Shown: positions 1 through 10,429 of the stretch, piece after piece
How the letters are laid out: the number at the start of each line of letters is the position of its first letter
Position numbering within the stretch: the first letter of the stretch is position 1
Source of the DNA: Agapanthus africanus
Taxonomy: Eukaryota > Streptophyta > Magnoliopsida > Asparagales > Amaryllidaceae
DNA: 64,000 nt
Assembly: GCA_030015575.1 (NCBI GenBank)
Contig: JASDDO010000001.1
Span: 519,431,772-519,495,771 of the forward strand
Direction: 5' to 3'
The notes under the pieces: model-generated
Told to the model about the DNA's origin: nothing
The model's input: the letters and a program-made list of their open reading frames with translations, nothing else
The model's database searches: none
Translations under genes and position numbers: made by a program

Positions 1-345
1 TGTTGACATTGCGTCTGCATCCTGTTGGAGTAGAGAAGAAACACTGGGGTGATCTTTAGGCTGTTTGTGAACCGTCAAAATTTGAAACTAAGGACTTTTC
101 CATGGCTCCGTTGTTTTGACCCTAGGGTCGTTTGTTGACGTCGCATCTGCATCCTGCTAGAGTGAGGAGAAACGCCATTGTTGATCACTAGGCTGTCTAT
201 GAACCGTCGAGATTTGGAACTAGGGACTTTGCCATGGCTCTATTTTGTTGACGTAGCGTCTGCATCCTGCTGGAGTGAGAAGAAACGCCGTTATTGATCT
301 CTAGGCTATAGATATTGCCGTCAAGACCTGGCTCTCCTTCTGATG
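1..345. repeat. Tandem array of ~115-130 bp units, 3' region of element A
   Basis: Three unit starts are visible near positions 2, 134 and 248, each beginning GTTGAC and followed by TCTGCATCCTG. They share later blocks such as GAACCGTC and CCATGGCTC. The array ends at the block TCTGATGGAGCCTGG (near 335-350). The same boundary block in element B (near 26510) is preceded by a different tandem array, so this part of the family's 3' region varies from copy to copy. The array may continue past the left edge. Confidence 0.75.
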
Positions 346-449
346 GAGCCTGGTAAGAAAATATGGTTCTCTTTTTGTGCCTATGGATTGTATACAAGGG
401 TCGATATGGACTCACCTGCAGGGCAAAAATTCTCTCTTCTTCTTTTTGT

Positions 450-655
450 TTCTTTCCGCAATGCTCTATCATTTCAGCTTTTTATATCGTGAAAGTCGCT
501 ATTGCCCAATCATTTCGGCTATTTTTCGCGGCGCCCAATCATTTTGGCTATTTATATTTTTACTCGCTGCTTTTTATTGTGAGTTGCCCTATCATTTCGG
601 CTGTTTTTATATACATACATTTTGCTCGCTGATTTTTTATTGTGAGTATGAAACT
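450..655. repeat. Minisatellite built on CCAATCATTTCGGCTATTT, element A
   Basis: Several imperfect copies of a roughly 45-60 bp unit contain (C/T)CAATCATTTCGGCTATTT, separated by short hairpin-like pieces such as TACTCGCTGC. The same minisatellite lies in element B (26640-26885) and, reversed, in element C (60150-60303). It belongs to the 3' untranslated part of this Tat family. Small open frames across it are by-products of the repetition. Confidence 0.7.
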
Positions 656-879
656 TGAAATCTGATACCATTCTTAGCATCAGCATCGCTGCGACTGGAA
701 TGTGGCCAGGAGCGAATCATCATTTTTCTTGAAAGGACTTGGAATTTGATACCGATTTAGGCATCAGCATAGCTACAACTGGGATATTGCCAGGAGCGAA
801 TTATCATTTGCCTTTGTCGATTTGAACAAAGGTGGCTTAGCAAACAGGGTTAGGATCCTGTTGACTAAGGCTTTTTGAC

Positions 880-1410
880 ATTATAAGCCGTAAGGGTCTC
901 ATAAAGGTATTTTCTCCCTACGAGTCGTGAGGATTTCGCAGGTGTATTTTCTCTTTAGGAATCATGGGGATCCCCAAGTGTGTGTTCTCTTATAAGTCGT
1001 AAGGATCTCATAAGAGTATTTTCTTCTTATAAGTCGAGAGGACTTACAAGTGTCGTTTACCATATGAGGACATTCCTCTTATTGGTGGGACTTGGTGGGG
1101 GAAACGTTTATTTGTGCCCGTGGATTGTATACAAGGGCCGTCATTGTACCGCCTGGAGGGCAACTTGGGGAGTGTGATGGCTTAAGAACAGGTTCAGGTC
1201 CTTATATCTTAAGGCTCTTGAATCCTATGAACCGTGAGGGTCTCATAGGGGGAAATTCTCTCTACGAGTCGTGAGGATCTCGTAAGTGTAATTTCTCCTT
1301 AGCAATCGTGGGGATCCCTAAGTGTGTTGCTCTCTTGTGAGTCGTAAGGATCTCACGCAGGTGTTTTCTCCTTACAAAGTCGAGAGGACCTTGCAGGTGA
1401 TTTTATTTTA
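880..1410. repeat. Degenerate ~40-50 bp hairpin repeats (GTCGTAAGGATCTC type), element A
   Basis: Repeated units read roughly AGTCGTAAGGATCTCA followed by TATTTTCTCCTTA. At least six copies are seen (near 921, 997, 1033, 1269, 1339 and 1380). The pairing of CTCATAAG-like and CTTATAAG-like arms suggests foldback potential. The same units occur in B (23930-24145 and 26990-27555) and, reversed, in C (59495-59935). They are non-coding and part of the 3' region of the Tat elements. Confidence 0.65.
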
Positions 1411-1659
1411 ATGAGATCACGACCTTTCAGGTTTTCACAAACTTGCCGGTAGCCCTGCTGTTTTTACTCATGGAGCCCTTTTGGGTTTTCATCCGTGCCC
1501 ATTTTGCTTGTGGACGTACCATTTTTTTAACCCCTCCGTTTGCCAATGGCACTTAGGGAGGACTTCGTCACCGGGGCAGTTGTGCAGCCAGCGGGACTTG
1601 AGTTGCAGTCTTCGCTGCTGGGACTTGTGAACTTGAATTCCACTGTCGCGATCTTTGAG

Positions 1660-1765
1660 GTGACGTATTTAGTTTAAGGACATTACGGTCCATTGTTAGT
1701 TTAGGGACATCTCGGTCCAGTGTTAGTTTAGGGACATCTCGGTCCAGTGTCAGCTTCGAGGCAAA
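1660..1765. repeat. GGAC-N6-GTCC hairpin repeats, 3' region of element A
   Basis: Three or more units of the form TTAGTTTAGGGACATCTCGG followed by TCC. Each holds inverted arms GGAC and GTCC around six bases. The same motif makes up the 45 bp array inside the B LTRs and a stretch at 27715-27915. Its presence in both LTR and 3' untranslated region is notable. Confidence 0.65.
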
Positions 1766-1851
1766 GTTTTTCCGGATAGTACTTATAGAGTTTGGACTCA
1801 GGAAGACAGCGAGCGGACATGAGCGTCGTTATCTATCATTAACCTGAGCCG

Positions 1852-2338
1852 TCAAGCGTAGTATTTCTTAAGGAACCGGCCGTTAATTGGCCGAAAGGGT
1901 CTTTCACCATGCATATCCATGAGAAAGTAGGACCCACCTTGGTAGACCTTGTCTATGATGTACGGACCCTCGTAGTTTGGTTCGAATTTCCTCTGCTTTG
2001 CACGGTTGGTGATCATAGGTCATTTTACGACTAGCACGAATTCGCCTTGGCGGAATGTTATCGGCCTGGTCAGTCTTTCGTATGAGCGCGTCATCCTTGC
2101 TTTGTAAGCTTTCAGGTTTTGCTGCGCCATGAGGCGGGTTTCATCGAGGGCATCGAGCTCTTCAAGCCTAAGATGAGCATTTTCTTCGTCCGTTACCTCA
2201 TAACGAATCACCACCCGTAGAGAGGGTAGCTCTATCTCTAAGGGGAGTACCGTTTCCGTGCCGAATACCAACGCATATGGCGTTGTATTCATGGCCGTTT
2301 TGAATGTGATTCAGTACGCCCAGAGAGCTTCATGCAGT
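1852..2338 (-). pseudogene. Element A integrase, C-terminal part
   Basis: On the - strand this reads as the C-terminal part of a Ty3/gypsy integrase. TPYALVFGTE is the typical end of the catalytic core; it is followed by LPSLRV, the linker LEELDALDE and the basic beta-barrel tail region with TRPITFRQGE. The gene is cut at 2338 by the insertion of element B. Its upstream part resumes at 40412. The integrase would have joined element cDNA to the host chromosome. It is a fossil, broken by the insertion and by small lesions. Confidence 0.85.
2334..2338. repeat. Target-site duplication, left flank of element B
   Basis: GCAGT lies immediately left of the B 3' LTR. The right flank of B, at 40412-40416, is ACAGT, matching at four of five bases. 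Sequence on both sides is integrase sequence of element A, which confirms one insertion event. Confidence 0.8.
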
Positions 2339-2639
2339 TGCTTCCCGCCGAAATGCGGAGACGCGACCGCGCGGGTCCGTCTTGCCTGAATTTCGGGGCA
2401 GATGCTAATTGGTGCTATCCATCCACCTCTCTGAAGATGCCAAGTTGATTTATGACACCATGCATCGAAGGTTTAAACGGATGCGGCCGATGTAGCAGAT
2501 TTCGTCAGATTCCCCCTCATTTGAGGGGTTTTTGATTGTGGGGACACTCTTCCCTGCAGGCGCAAGCCCCTGCAATTAATTATACTACCGCATCACGGTA
2601 ACCACTTACTCCTTCTCCAGATGGTCACTTCGTGTCGTG

Positions 2640-2720
2640 GGTGTTTTTTTTGTTTTTGGTTGCCCGTGGATTGTATACGGAGACTAATGTATGTTGTCAC
2701 CCGTAGGGCGTAGATTAGTC
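2640..2720. repeat. Recurrent block GTGGATTGTATAC ... GTAGGGC, in B 3' LTR
   Basis: A 45-55 bp block starts with TGCCCGTGGATTGTATAC and ends with CCGTAGGGC, so its ends can pair (GCCC with GGGC). Copies occur in LTRs (here, 38000-38050, 55590-55640 and reversed at 62540-62580) and in 3' untranslated regions (370-425, 1110-1160, 26550-26605, 27265-27320 and reversed near 59620-59675). Its role is unknown. Confidence 0.7.
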
Positions 2721-2891
2721 CAAATCCGTATTTTCTTAGATTTGGATTTGGGGGTTGGGTTTAAGGATTTGTTAGTCTCATTTAAGACTAAGATCAACTT
2801 AAACGTTTGTTAAAGATACGTTAGTCTAATTTTAGACTAAGATCAACTTAACAGGATCGTTTAGATCCAACAAAAGAGCATTCGGGCTCTA

Positions 2892-3299
2892 TTGTTTAGT
2901 TTAGGGACATTGCGGTCGATTAGTTTAACAACATTACGGTCCAATGTTAGTTTAAGGACATCTCAGTCCAATGTTAAGGACATCATAGTCCGTGAATTTA
3001 AAGACATCACAGTCAAGGTTAAGGATATCATAGTCCATGAGTTTAAGGACCCCACAGTCCAGGTTAAGGACATCATAGTCCGTGAGTTTAAAGACCTCAC
3101 AGTCAAGGTTAAGGACATCATAGTCCGTGAGTTTAAAAACCTCACAGTCAAGGTTAAGGACATCATAGTCCATGAGTTTAAAGACCTCACAGTCAAGATT
3201 AAGGACATCATAGTCTATGGGCTTAAGGACCCCACGGTCCAGGTTAAGGACATCATAGTCCATGAAATGTATGGTTATCGGGACCCATCACCTCTCTGA
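2892..3299. repeat. 45 bp tandem array of GGAC/GTCC hairpins in B 3' LTR
   Basis: About six and a half units of 45 bp, each made of two halves: TTAAGGACATCATAGTCC and TTTAAAGACCTCACAGTC. The first half is an inverted repeat, GGAC-ATCATA-GTCC. Because 45 is a multiple of three, long open frames run through the array on both strands; I do not regard these as genes. The partner LTR has the same number of units at 38230-38637. Elements A and D carry shorter, degenerate forms. Confidence 0.85.
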
Positions 3300-3346
3300 A
3301 GACGTTCAAGGATTACAACGACAAATATCAGAGGAGTTCAGCGATG

Positions 3347-3351
3347 TACCT
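3347..3351. repeat. Target-site duplication TACCT, left flank of Athila element
   Basis: TACCT directly precedes the Athila 5' LTR. A perfect copy follows the 3' LTR at 16646-16650. Both flanks are element B LTR sequence. Confidence 0.95.
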
Positions 3352-4854
3352 TGTTCAGTTGATAAAACTGCACATTTTCCTACTATTTCTATATAATAAA
3401 AGGTGTTTATTATAATATATGATACATATGAGGATTTATCTGTAAAAATACTTTTTTCATGTGTTTATATATTATAATTAACATTTGGTAGGAAAAAGTA
3501 AGCATATAATATCCATGTAACTTTTGGCCCATTTAAATATGCTTACCTTATTAAAAGCCTTTGACCAATTCTTAATGGTTAAGTTAATATCTCCATAAAA
3601 CAAACTAATATTATTTGTTGAGTTATTGTGCAGAATTTCAGGACTGAAATCAAGGAACAAAGTTGGTGAAACAAACCTGCCTAATTAAGAAAGTAAACTA
3701 AAGAAATCAAATCTGGCAGTGGCGTAGAAAAGATTTTCAGTTCCCAGATATTCAAAAGATCACCACGCGTCATCAAGATGATGCCCCAGAAAAAAAACCC
3801 AAAGATCCCACCATAAGGCCGCGGAACCGCGGCCAAACCCACCTATTGGCCGCGGTTCCGCCGCGTATCAGAAGAGTTGGGAGTTGGGATTTTGCTGTTA
3901 GGATCTTAATCACTGGTTTCCAAATTAGGAAGCTAGGGTTCTGGCTCTGAGACTATAAATAAGGACCGAGAGCCTCTTGTAAAAATCATCAAGCTGAAGA
4001 GATCACGAAGTCCACAACAGGCTCACGCATCCAGGCTGATCATCAACTGTTCATCTACCTCCTTAGAAGAGATCGAGAAGCAAACTAGCATTTTGTAATC
4101 ATTTTCTAAGGGAACAAAGTGTAAATGAATTTTGTTGATTAATAAAGGTAGTTGTTTTTCTTATTCTATTTCTTTGTAGTTTTAATATGATTTCCCTCTC
4201 CATCTCTTCTTCTCCTAACATGCGCGAGTAATTCTTCGCTTGTTAGGGTTCATGGGATTAGGGTAGGTTAATGGATGATGAAGATTCTTAAACTCTTTTT
4301 AAGTCCTATAAAGTTTATAAACTCTGTCAAAAGAATAGTTAACATCCTAATTGGGCGAGCTATCAATTCATTGATAATCGTGACTACGATTAGAGATTAG
4401 ATTAACAATTGTTTTGGTAAAGGCTAGATATGAACGGAGTTCCATGTCGAGATAGGGGTTAAGAGTGGGAACCCTTTTCCCTCCAGAAACCCTAATCTAC
4501 ATGCATAACTGTCGATCTAGTTTTAAATCTATTAAAAGATAAAAAGAGTAATCTTTAATTAATCATCCATAACTACTAAATCTTAATGAACCCTACAAGC
4601 CCCCTTCTACTATAAAACCTACATCCGTAGTTAATCTAGATCTATATTTTGCACCTGTGTTTAACGTAGATCTAGATCCTACAACCATTCTTCACCATTC
4701 TTTATTCTTTCTCCTTTCTTTCTCAACACGCCTAAAGTAAGAATAAAATATTCAACGTTTCCCAGAGGACGACCCGTACTCATCTCGGTCTAGCTACACG
4801 CGCCACCGTTATTGATTGCGGTTATACTACAAACACTTTTTTCTACATCAATCA
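3352..4854 (+). repeat. Athila 5' LTR
   Basis: Starts TGTTCAGTTGAT and ends ATCAATCA, giving TG...CA ends with partly inverted repeats. It matches 15128-16645 along its length. ACTATAAATAAGG near 3952-3964 is a good TATA box. GC-rich CCGCGG palindromes lie near 3825-3870. Length is 1503 bp against 1518 bp for the 3' copy; the largest difference is a short indel near the start. Confidence 0.95.
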
Positions 4855-4855
4855 A

Positions 4856-4876
4856 ATGGAGCCGTTGCCGGGGATA
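4856..4876 (+). other. Athila primer-binding site (tRNA-Asp type)
   Basis: Right after the 5' LTR, TGGAGCCGTTGCCGGGGA is nearly the complement of the 3' end of plant tRNA-Asp. Athila elements are known to use this tRNA. It would have primed minus-strand DNA synthesis. Confidence 0.85.
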
Positions 4877-5889
4877 CGTGCGTAATATTTTTTTCTTACT
4901 ATTCGTGTTGAATTCTTATTCGATCTATATCATGAAAATAAACAAAACTACAAATTGTATATTTAACTATTATTGTGTGAGTTTTGCGAGGGAATCTGGA
5001 GTCACAGATTTGAGGAAACAGAGATTCAGAGACATTCATCAAGATCCAGAGGAGCAAAGGAGGCCACATAGCAAAAATCTTCATCAGATCTTCCTAGTCG
5101 GCGGCGGAACCGCGGCACAAAGAGCCTATTGGTTGCGGAACCGCGGCTTATTGGGGGATTTAGGGTTGCAAACTTCTCTGGTATTTTTTCTATATCTTTC
5201 TCTCTCCTCTGAAATCTAATAAAATATCTTTTCTGCAGGATTCGTTGCAAAATTTTGCCGCTCAAAAATCTTTTTGCAAAGTTTTGTAATTGGTTTGTTT
5301 TGCATATTTTAATACGGACTTTAAGGAGCAAAGACCAAATTCAGATTAGGTGGGGATTTTATCACCCTTCCTAAGCCCCACAAATCACAAACCGAGTATC
5401 TGCATCAACCCTACATTAATTTAAAAAAATATCTAGACAAGACTCTAAGGACTGTCGCGCTCAATAAGGACAGAGGAAGGTCGTGAGTAATTTATCGCTT
5501 ATCCGCATTACTTTTGTGGTGCCTAGGCAAGTGTGTCTAAGGCAAGTGGTTACTTAATTAGGCCCGCTATTTTCAGTGATTCGTATATAGGATACCTCCC
5601 ACTTACCTGGCTACAAAAGTAGTAAAGAGGTGGTAGAGGATTGATCCCGCGGGTTGTCGTTTGGAAGTCTAGGAGCGGTCTAGAGACTTGACCTAGGTAA
5701 CCTCAGTGCTTTCTCCCCTTTTTTCGCACCACATCCGTAAGCCGGTGAGCTCGGGGAGCCCGGATGCTGCTCGAACAGGGCTGTTTGTGCATTTTTGTGA
5801 TTTGTTTTAAAGTCCCACTTTTTTTATAAAAACAACAGACCATTTTTAAAAGTACACACGCTGCCACTTGCGCTAAACCCGCTTAGTGC
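4877..5889 (+). other. Athila untranslated leader
   Basis: About 1 kb lies between the primer site and gag. It contains CCGCGG-rich palindromic sequence near 5095-5150, resembling the motif in the LTR, then AT-rich sequence. I see no convincing gene; the small open frames here are not supported. Confidence 0.7.
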
Positions 5890-7130
5890 ATGCTTGGCTG
5901 GACACGGGATTCTAGTGCCCGTCTTGTCCGCGTTCCTGCTATCGACTCTGAAGTCGGTACTTCTTCATCTTCTTTTCCCCCACCATCCTCCACATCGACC
6001 GAGATGGACGGTACTCCATCAAATTATAATACCATGCTGCCACCGCCCGTAGGTGAGCAGAATCCACCGCGCATCTCTCTCCAAGAGAGATGCTATCCTA
6101 TACGTGGTCCACTTCCTACTTGTCTATCTATTCCACCAGCCAACGGGGATAATTTTGAAATTAAACCCCACTACATCAATCTTTTACCAAAATATCACGG
6201 TCTCGAGTCTGAAGACGCATACGTCTTTATTACCAAATTTGAAAATGTATGCATTATGATGGGTACTTCACAGCTTTCTGTGGATGCTATGCGTCTACGT
6301 CTTCTCCCATTCACTTTGTGCGATATAGCCGAGAAGTGGCTTTATAAAACAGCCGCACATTCTATTTCAAACTGGGGAGAATTCGAAACAGCTTTCCTAA
6401 AGAAATTCTACCCTAATCATAAGACAGCTCGAGTCCGTAGCGAAATAAATCAATTTACCCAGCTTCCCAATGAACCATTCTCGAAGTGTTTTGAACGCTT
6501 CAAGGATCTGTTAGTTCAATGTCCTCATCATAGAATTCCTAAATGGGATATTTGCAGAATCATATATGAGGGATTAATCCTACAACAAAACAGACCCTTG
6601 AATCCATGTGTCAAGGCACCTTCATGAATAAAGATGATGGTGAAGCCTGGAGATTTTTAGAAGATTTCGCTGAAAAATCTTTACAGTGGAAGAGTATTAG
6701 TCAATCATCGTTTAGGGGTGGTAACTACCAATCTGATGTTTCCATAGGAGTTAGAGCTGAAATGGCAGCAATGCAAAAGAAACTCGAAGCTATAGAACAT
6801 AAATTTTTAGCAGCCTCCCTAAATCAGATGTCACTTTCCAAAACTGTCTGTGGATGCTGTTCTGATCCATCTCATCTTACGGAAGAATGTCCTTTAAATT
6901 CTCCGTTTCAAGGTCAAGAGCATACCAATGCTGCTTTCCAACAAAGACTTAGAAACGATCCTTATTCTTCCACTTATAATCAGGGTTGGAGGGATCGCCC
7001 AAACTTTTCTTGGAACCAATCACAAACTCAAAACACGGTTCCAAATCAAAACAATTTCCAAAGGGGTCCTCCACCACAACAGCAACCACTTCAAATAAGT
7101 CAGCACCCCTACCAATCACAAAATTTTTAA
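5890..7130 (+). pseudogene. Athila gag
   Basis: This encodes the capsid/nucleocapsid polyprotein. The central region carries the plant gag signature, with MRLRLLPFTLCDIAEKWL and then WGEFETAFLKKFYP. A zinc knuckle of the exact form CX2CX4HX4C (CGCCSDPSHLTEEC, near 6849-6890) follows, then a Gln/Asn/Pro-rich tail. The order is that of Ty3/gypsy Athila gag, and the protein would have packaged element RNA in cytoplasmic particles. The first ATG used here, at 5890, follows the long leader. The coding part is broken. Confidence 0.88.
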
Positions 7131-7166
7131 AATCCGGTCAACACTTCTGCACTGCACAACAATTCT

Positions 7167-8860
7167 TTGCAATTGACCGATACTGATAACTCCTCTTCAC
7201 TCGAACAAACCATGAATTTGCTTCTGACAAATTTCATGCAAGTTTCGGCTGAGATGAAGTCTTCCGTCGATAAAATCCAGAAAAACTCTGACTCCCAAAG
7301 TGAGAGTATTAAATCGATGGAAGCACAAATTGCCCGAATAAATGCCGAATTGAGTGCTAGAGAGAAAGGGAAACTTCCAGCTCAACCTTTACCGAATCCT
7401 GGCTATTCACATCATGTGAACGCTATCACCACGTTGAGATCTAGAAGAATGCTTGACAACCATGTTGGTGAAGAGATTGATAATAATGAAGAATCAATCA
7501 ATGATACCCCGGCTGAGACTTTTTCTTCCACTTCCACTTCTCCTTCTGACCCCAGTTCGTCTACCCCACCATTTTCTTCCGAGCCTATTCTTTGTTTTCC
7601 CCAAGGCTCGAACCCTCAACACACTTCTTCTAATCCACCAAAGATGATCCCCACTCTTATTCTTAGATCTTTCCTACCCACACAATCTTCTCCAATGTTG
7701 GACCCAGTTATTATTGCTAAAGCTCCTTCTCCGAATCGGTTAAGGGGAAACAGACCAAGTCCGCAAATAGAGAAGATTGTGGAAATGTTTAAGCAAGTTA
7801 ACGTAAATATTCCTCTCCTAGATGCTATTCAACAAGTCCCATCTTATGCAAGAATCCTTAAAGATTTGTGCACTAGGAAGAGAAAAACTCAAGTGCCTAA
7901 AAAAGTTTTCATGACGAGTAATGTTAGCACAGCATTTACCCAGCAGATACCAAAGAAACGTAAGGACCCTGGCTATCCTACCATCTCTATTTCTATTGGG
8001 GGTAAAAATATTAATCGTGCTTTTCTCGACCTTGGCGCTAGCATTAACTTGCTTCCTTATTCAGTATACGAGCAGTTAGGGATTGGAGAGTTGAAACCCA
8101 CCCATTGTACTCTCCAGATGGCAGACCGATCAATCACCAAATCTCGGGGTGAACTAGAGGATGAGTTAATTAAAGTCGGGGAATTCATATTCCCTGTGGA
8201 CTTTATTGTTTTAGATACACAGCCAGTGGCAAACCCACACAATCAAATCCCGGTGATACTCGGTCGACCCTTCCTAGCAACTTCTAACGCTGTAATTAAT
8301 TGTCGTAACGGTTCTATGAACTTATCCTTCGGGAAGATGACAATTGAGCTTAATATTTACAAGCTAGGAAGTCAACCATCGGAACCTTCTGCTCATTTGA
8401 TTGATATTTGTTCCATCCACGAGATAGCTCCCGAAAGCTGCATGGATGAGGAACTTTGCTTTGATGATCTCGACAACACTAGTGAGACATCGTTTGATCT
8501 TGCACAACTTCATAGTAAGGATATGTTCAATGAGTCCATCCCTGAGTTTGAATCCATTGACTCGTCGCAAAAGTCAGAAGCACTTTCTGAGTCAATATCC
8601 TATGCAAGTTTTGGACCTTTTAGGGAGTCCGAATATCATTCCCTTACCCCACCTTCTATTGTCTCTCCGCCAATACTTGATCTCAAACCGCTACATTCTC
8701 ATCTTAAATATGCATATTTAGGTGAGAATGAGACTTTGCCAGTGATTATAGCCGCGTCTCTAGCCGTAGAGCAAGAGAACGCACTTTTGGCAGTATTGAG
8801 ATCAAATCGGCAAGTATTTGGTTGGACAATGGCTGACATCAAAGGGATTATCCCTTAATT
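7167..8860 (+). pseudogene. Athila gag C-terminal/linker region and aspartic protease
   Basis: This contains a coiled region early on (SSVDKIQKNSDSQSESIKS), a low-complexity Ser/Pro/Thr stretch, and then the retroviral-type aspartic protease near 7965-8330. The active-site-like motif is FLDLGASINLLPYSVY, followed by the flap region and the second-half motif VILGRPFLATSNAVI. An acidic linker follows, as in other Athila elements. The protease would have cut the gag-pol polyprotein. This is a fossil within the Athila element. Confidence 0.85.
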
Positions 8861-8879
8861 GTTGAACATTATATACATC

Positions 8880-9660
8880 TGATGGATGAAGTCAAACCAA
8901 CTCGAGACCCACAAAGACGGTTAAATCCCGTTATGAAGGAGGCGGTAAAGAAAGAAATCGTCAAGTGCCTTGATAGTGGTATAATTTACCCTATATCTGA
9001 TAGCCAATGGGTAAGTCCTATTCACGTGGTCCCTAAAAAGTCTTGCATCACGGTCATAACTAATGAGGCTAATGAGTTAATCCAAACACGCACCCAAACT
9101 GGGTGGCGCGTATGTATTGATTACAGAAAACTCAATTCCACGACGAGAAAAGATCACTTCCCTCTACCTTTCATTGATCAGATGTTAGAACGATTAGCTG
9201 GACATGAATACTATTGTTTCTTAGACGAATACTCTGGTTATAACTAGGTCCCCATAGCCGAAAAGGATCAAGATAAAACCACATTTACTTGTCCTTTTGG
9301 TACTTTTGCTTATAGACGCATGCCCTTTGGGTTATGCAACGCTCCCGCTACATTTCAGCGGTGTATGATGGGGATATTCTCAGACATGGTTGAGAATTTT
9401 CCAGAAATTTTTATGGATGATTTCTCCATTTTTGGGGACTCCTTTGAGGACTGCCTTCGTAATCTTGACGTGGTTCTTACCCGCTGTAAGGAAAAGAACT
9501 TAACTTTGAATTAGGAAAAATGCCATTTTATGGTCCAAGAAGGTATTGTCCTTAGACATATAATTTCACGAAAAGGCATTGAGGTTGACAGAGCTAAAAT
9601 AAATGTCATTCATAATCTCTCTCGTCCCAAATGCGTCAAAGATATACGATCCTTCTTTGG
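8880..9660 (+). pseudogene. Athila reverse transcriptase
   Basis: RT motifs appear in order: the finger motif with SQWVSPIHVVPKK, GWRVCIDYRKLN, PFGLCNAPATFQRCM, and the catalytic-site box FMDDFSIFG near 9410-9436. These match Ty3/gypsy Athila RT, where FMDDF is usual. It would have copied element RNA to DNA. Coding parts are broken. Confidence 0.9.
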
Positions 9661-9759
9661 TCATGCAGGATTTTATAGAAGATTCATTAAGGATTTTAGC
9701 AAAATAGCTAGACCCTTATGCCTTCTATTGGCCAAGGATACTACATTTCACTTCGATTT

Positions 9760-10200
9760 GGATTGTGAGGCTGCTTTTGAATCGCTCACTACAACCCCTG
9801 TTCTATCATCTCTGGATTGGAACCACCCGTTCGAGCTTATGTGTGATACATCAGATTTTGCTATTGGTGCGGTCTTAGGACAGCACATTGATAAGATGCC
9901 ACATGTAATTTATTATGCAAGTAGGACCTTGAATGATGCACAAATAAATTACACAACTACCGAGAAAGAACTCTTGCCAGTTGTATTTGCATTAGAAAAA
10001 TTCAGGCCCTATATGATTGGCTCGCCAATTGTGGTTTACACTGATCACTCCACCCTACGACACCTTTTATCGACAAGGATGCTAAGGCCAGGCTAATACA
10101 TTGGATCCTATTGTTACAAGAATTTGATCTTGTCATCCGAGATAAGAGTAGATGTGAAAACGTTGTAGCTGACCATCTTTCACGCATCACTTCTTCACTA
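9760..10200 (+). pseudogene. Athila RNase H
   Basis: Follows RT directly. Typical motifs are PFELMCDTSDFAIGAVLGQ, then YYASRTLNDAQINYTTTEKE and [11 protein letters not shown], and finally VVADHLSRI. It would have degraded RNA in RNA-DNA hybrids. Only this one RNase H is seen, as expected for Athila, in contrast with the two in the neighbouring Tat elements. Confidence 0.85.
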
Positions 10201-10429
10201 ACATTGACCGTGCCGATAAATGACTCATTCCCTGATGAACAGCTCTTGATTGCATCCTACGAATCTTGGTTCATGGATATTGTGAACTATCTTGTGACGG
10301 GATTTATTCCTAGCAATTGGTCGAAACAAGACAAACTTCGATTTCTATCCCAAGTAAAATACTTTTACTAGGATGAACCTTATCTGTTTAAGTATTGCTC
10401 TGATCAAATCATTCGCAGGTGTGTCCCTA

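Noticed and set aside
2892-3299. 135-residue protein with 15-residue repeats (KDIIVREFKDLTVK type), also at 38230-38637
   Set aside because: The 45 bp period keeps several frames open on both strands at once. It lies in an LTR and shows no sign of coding selection.
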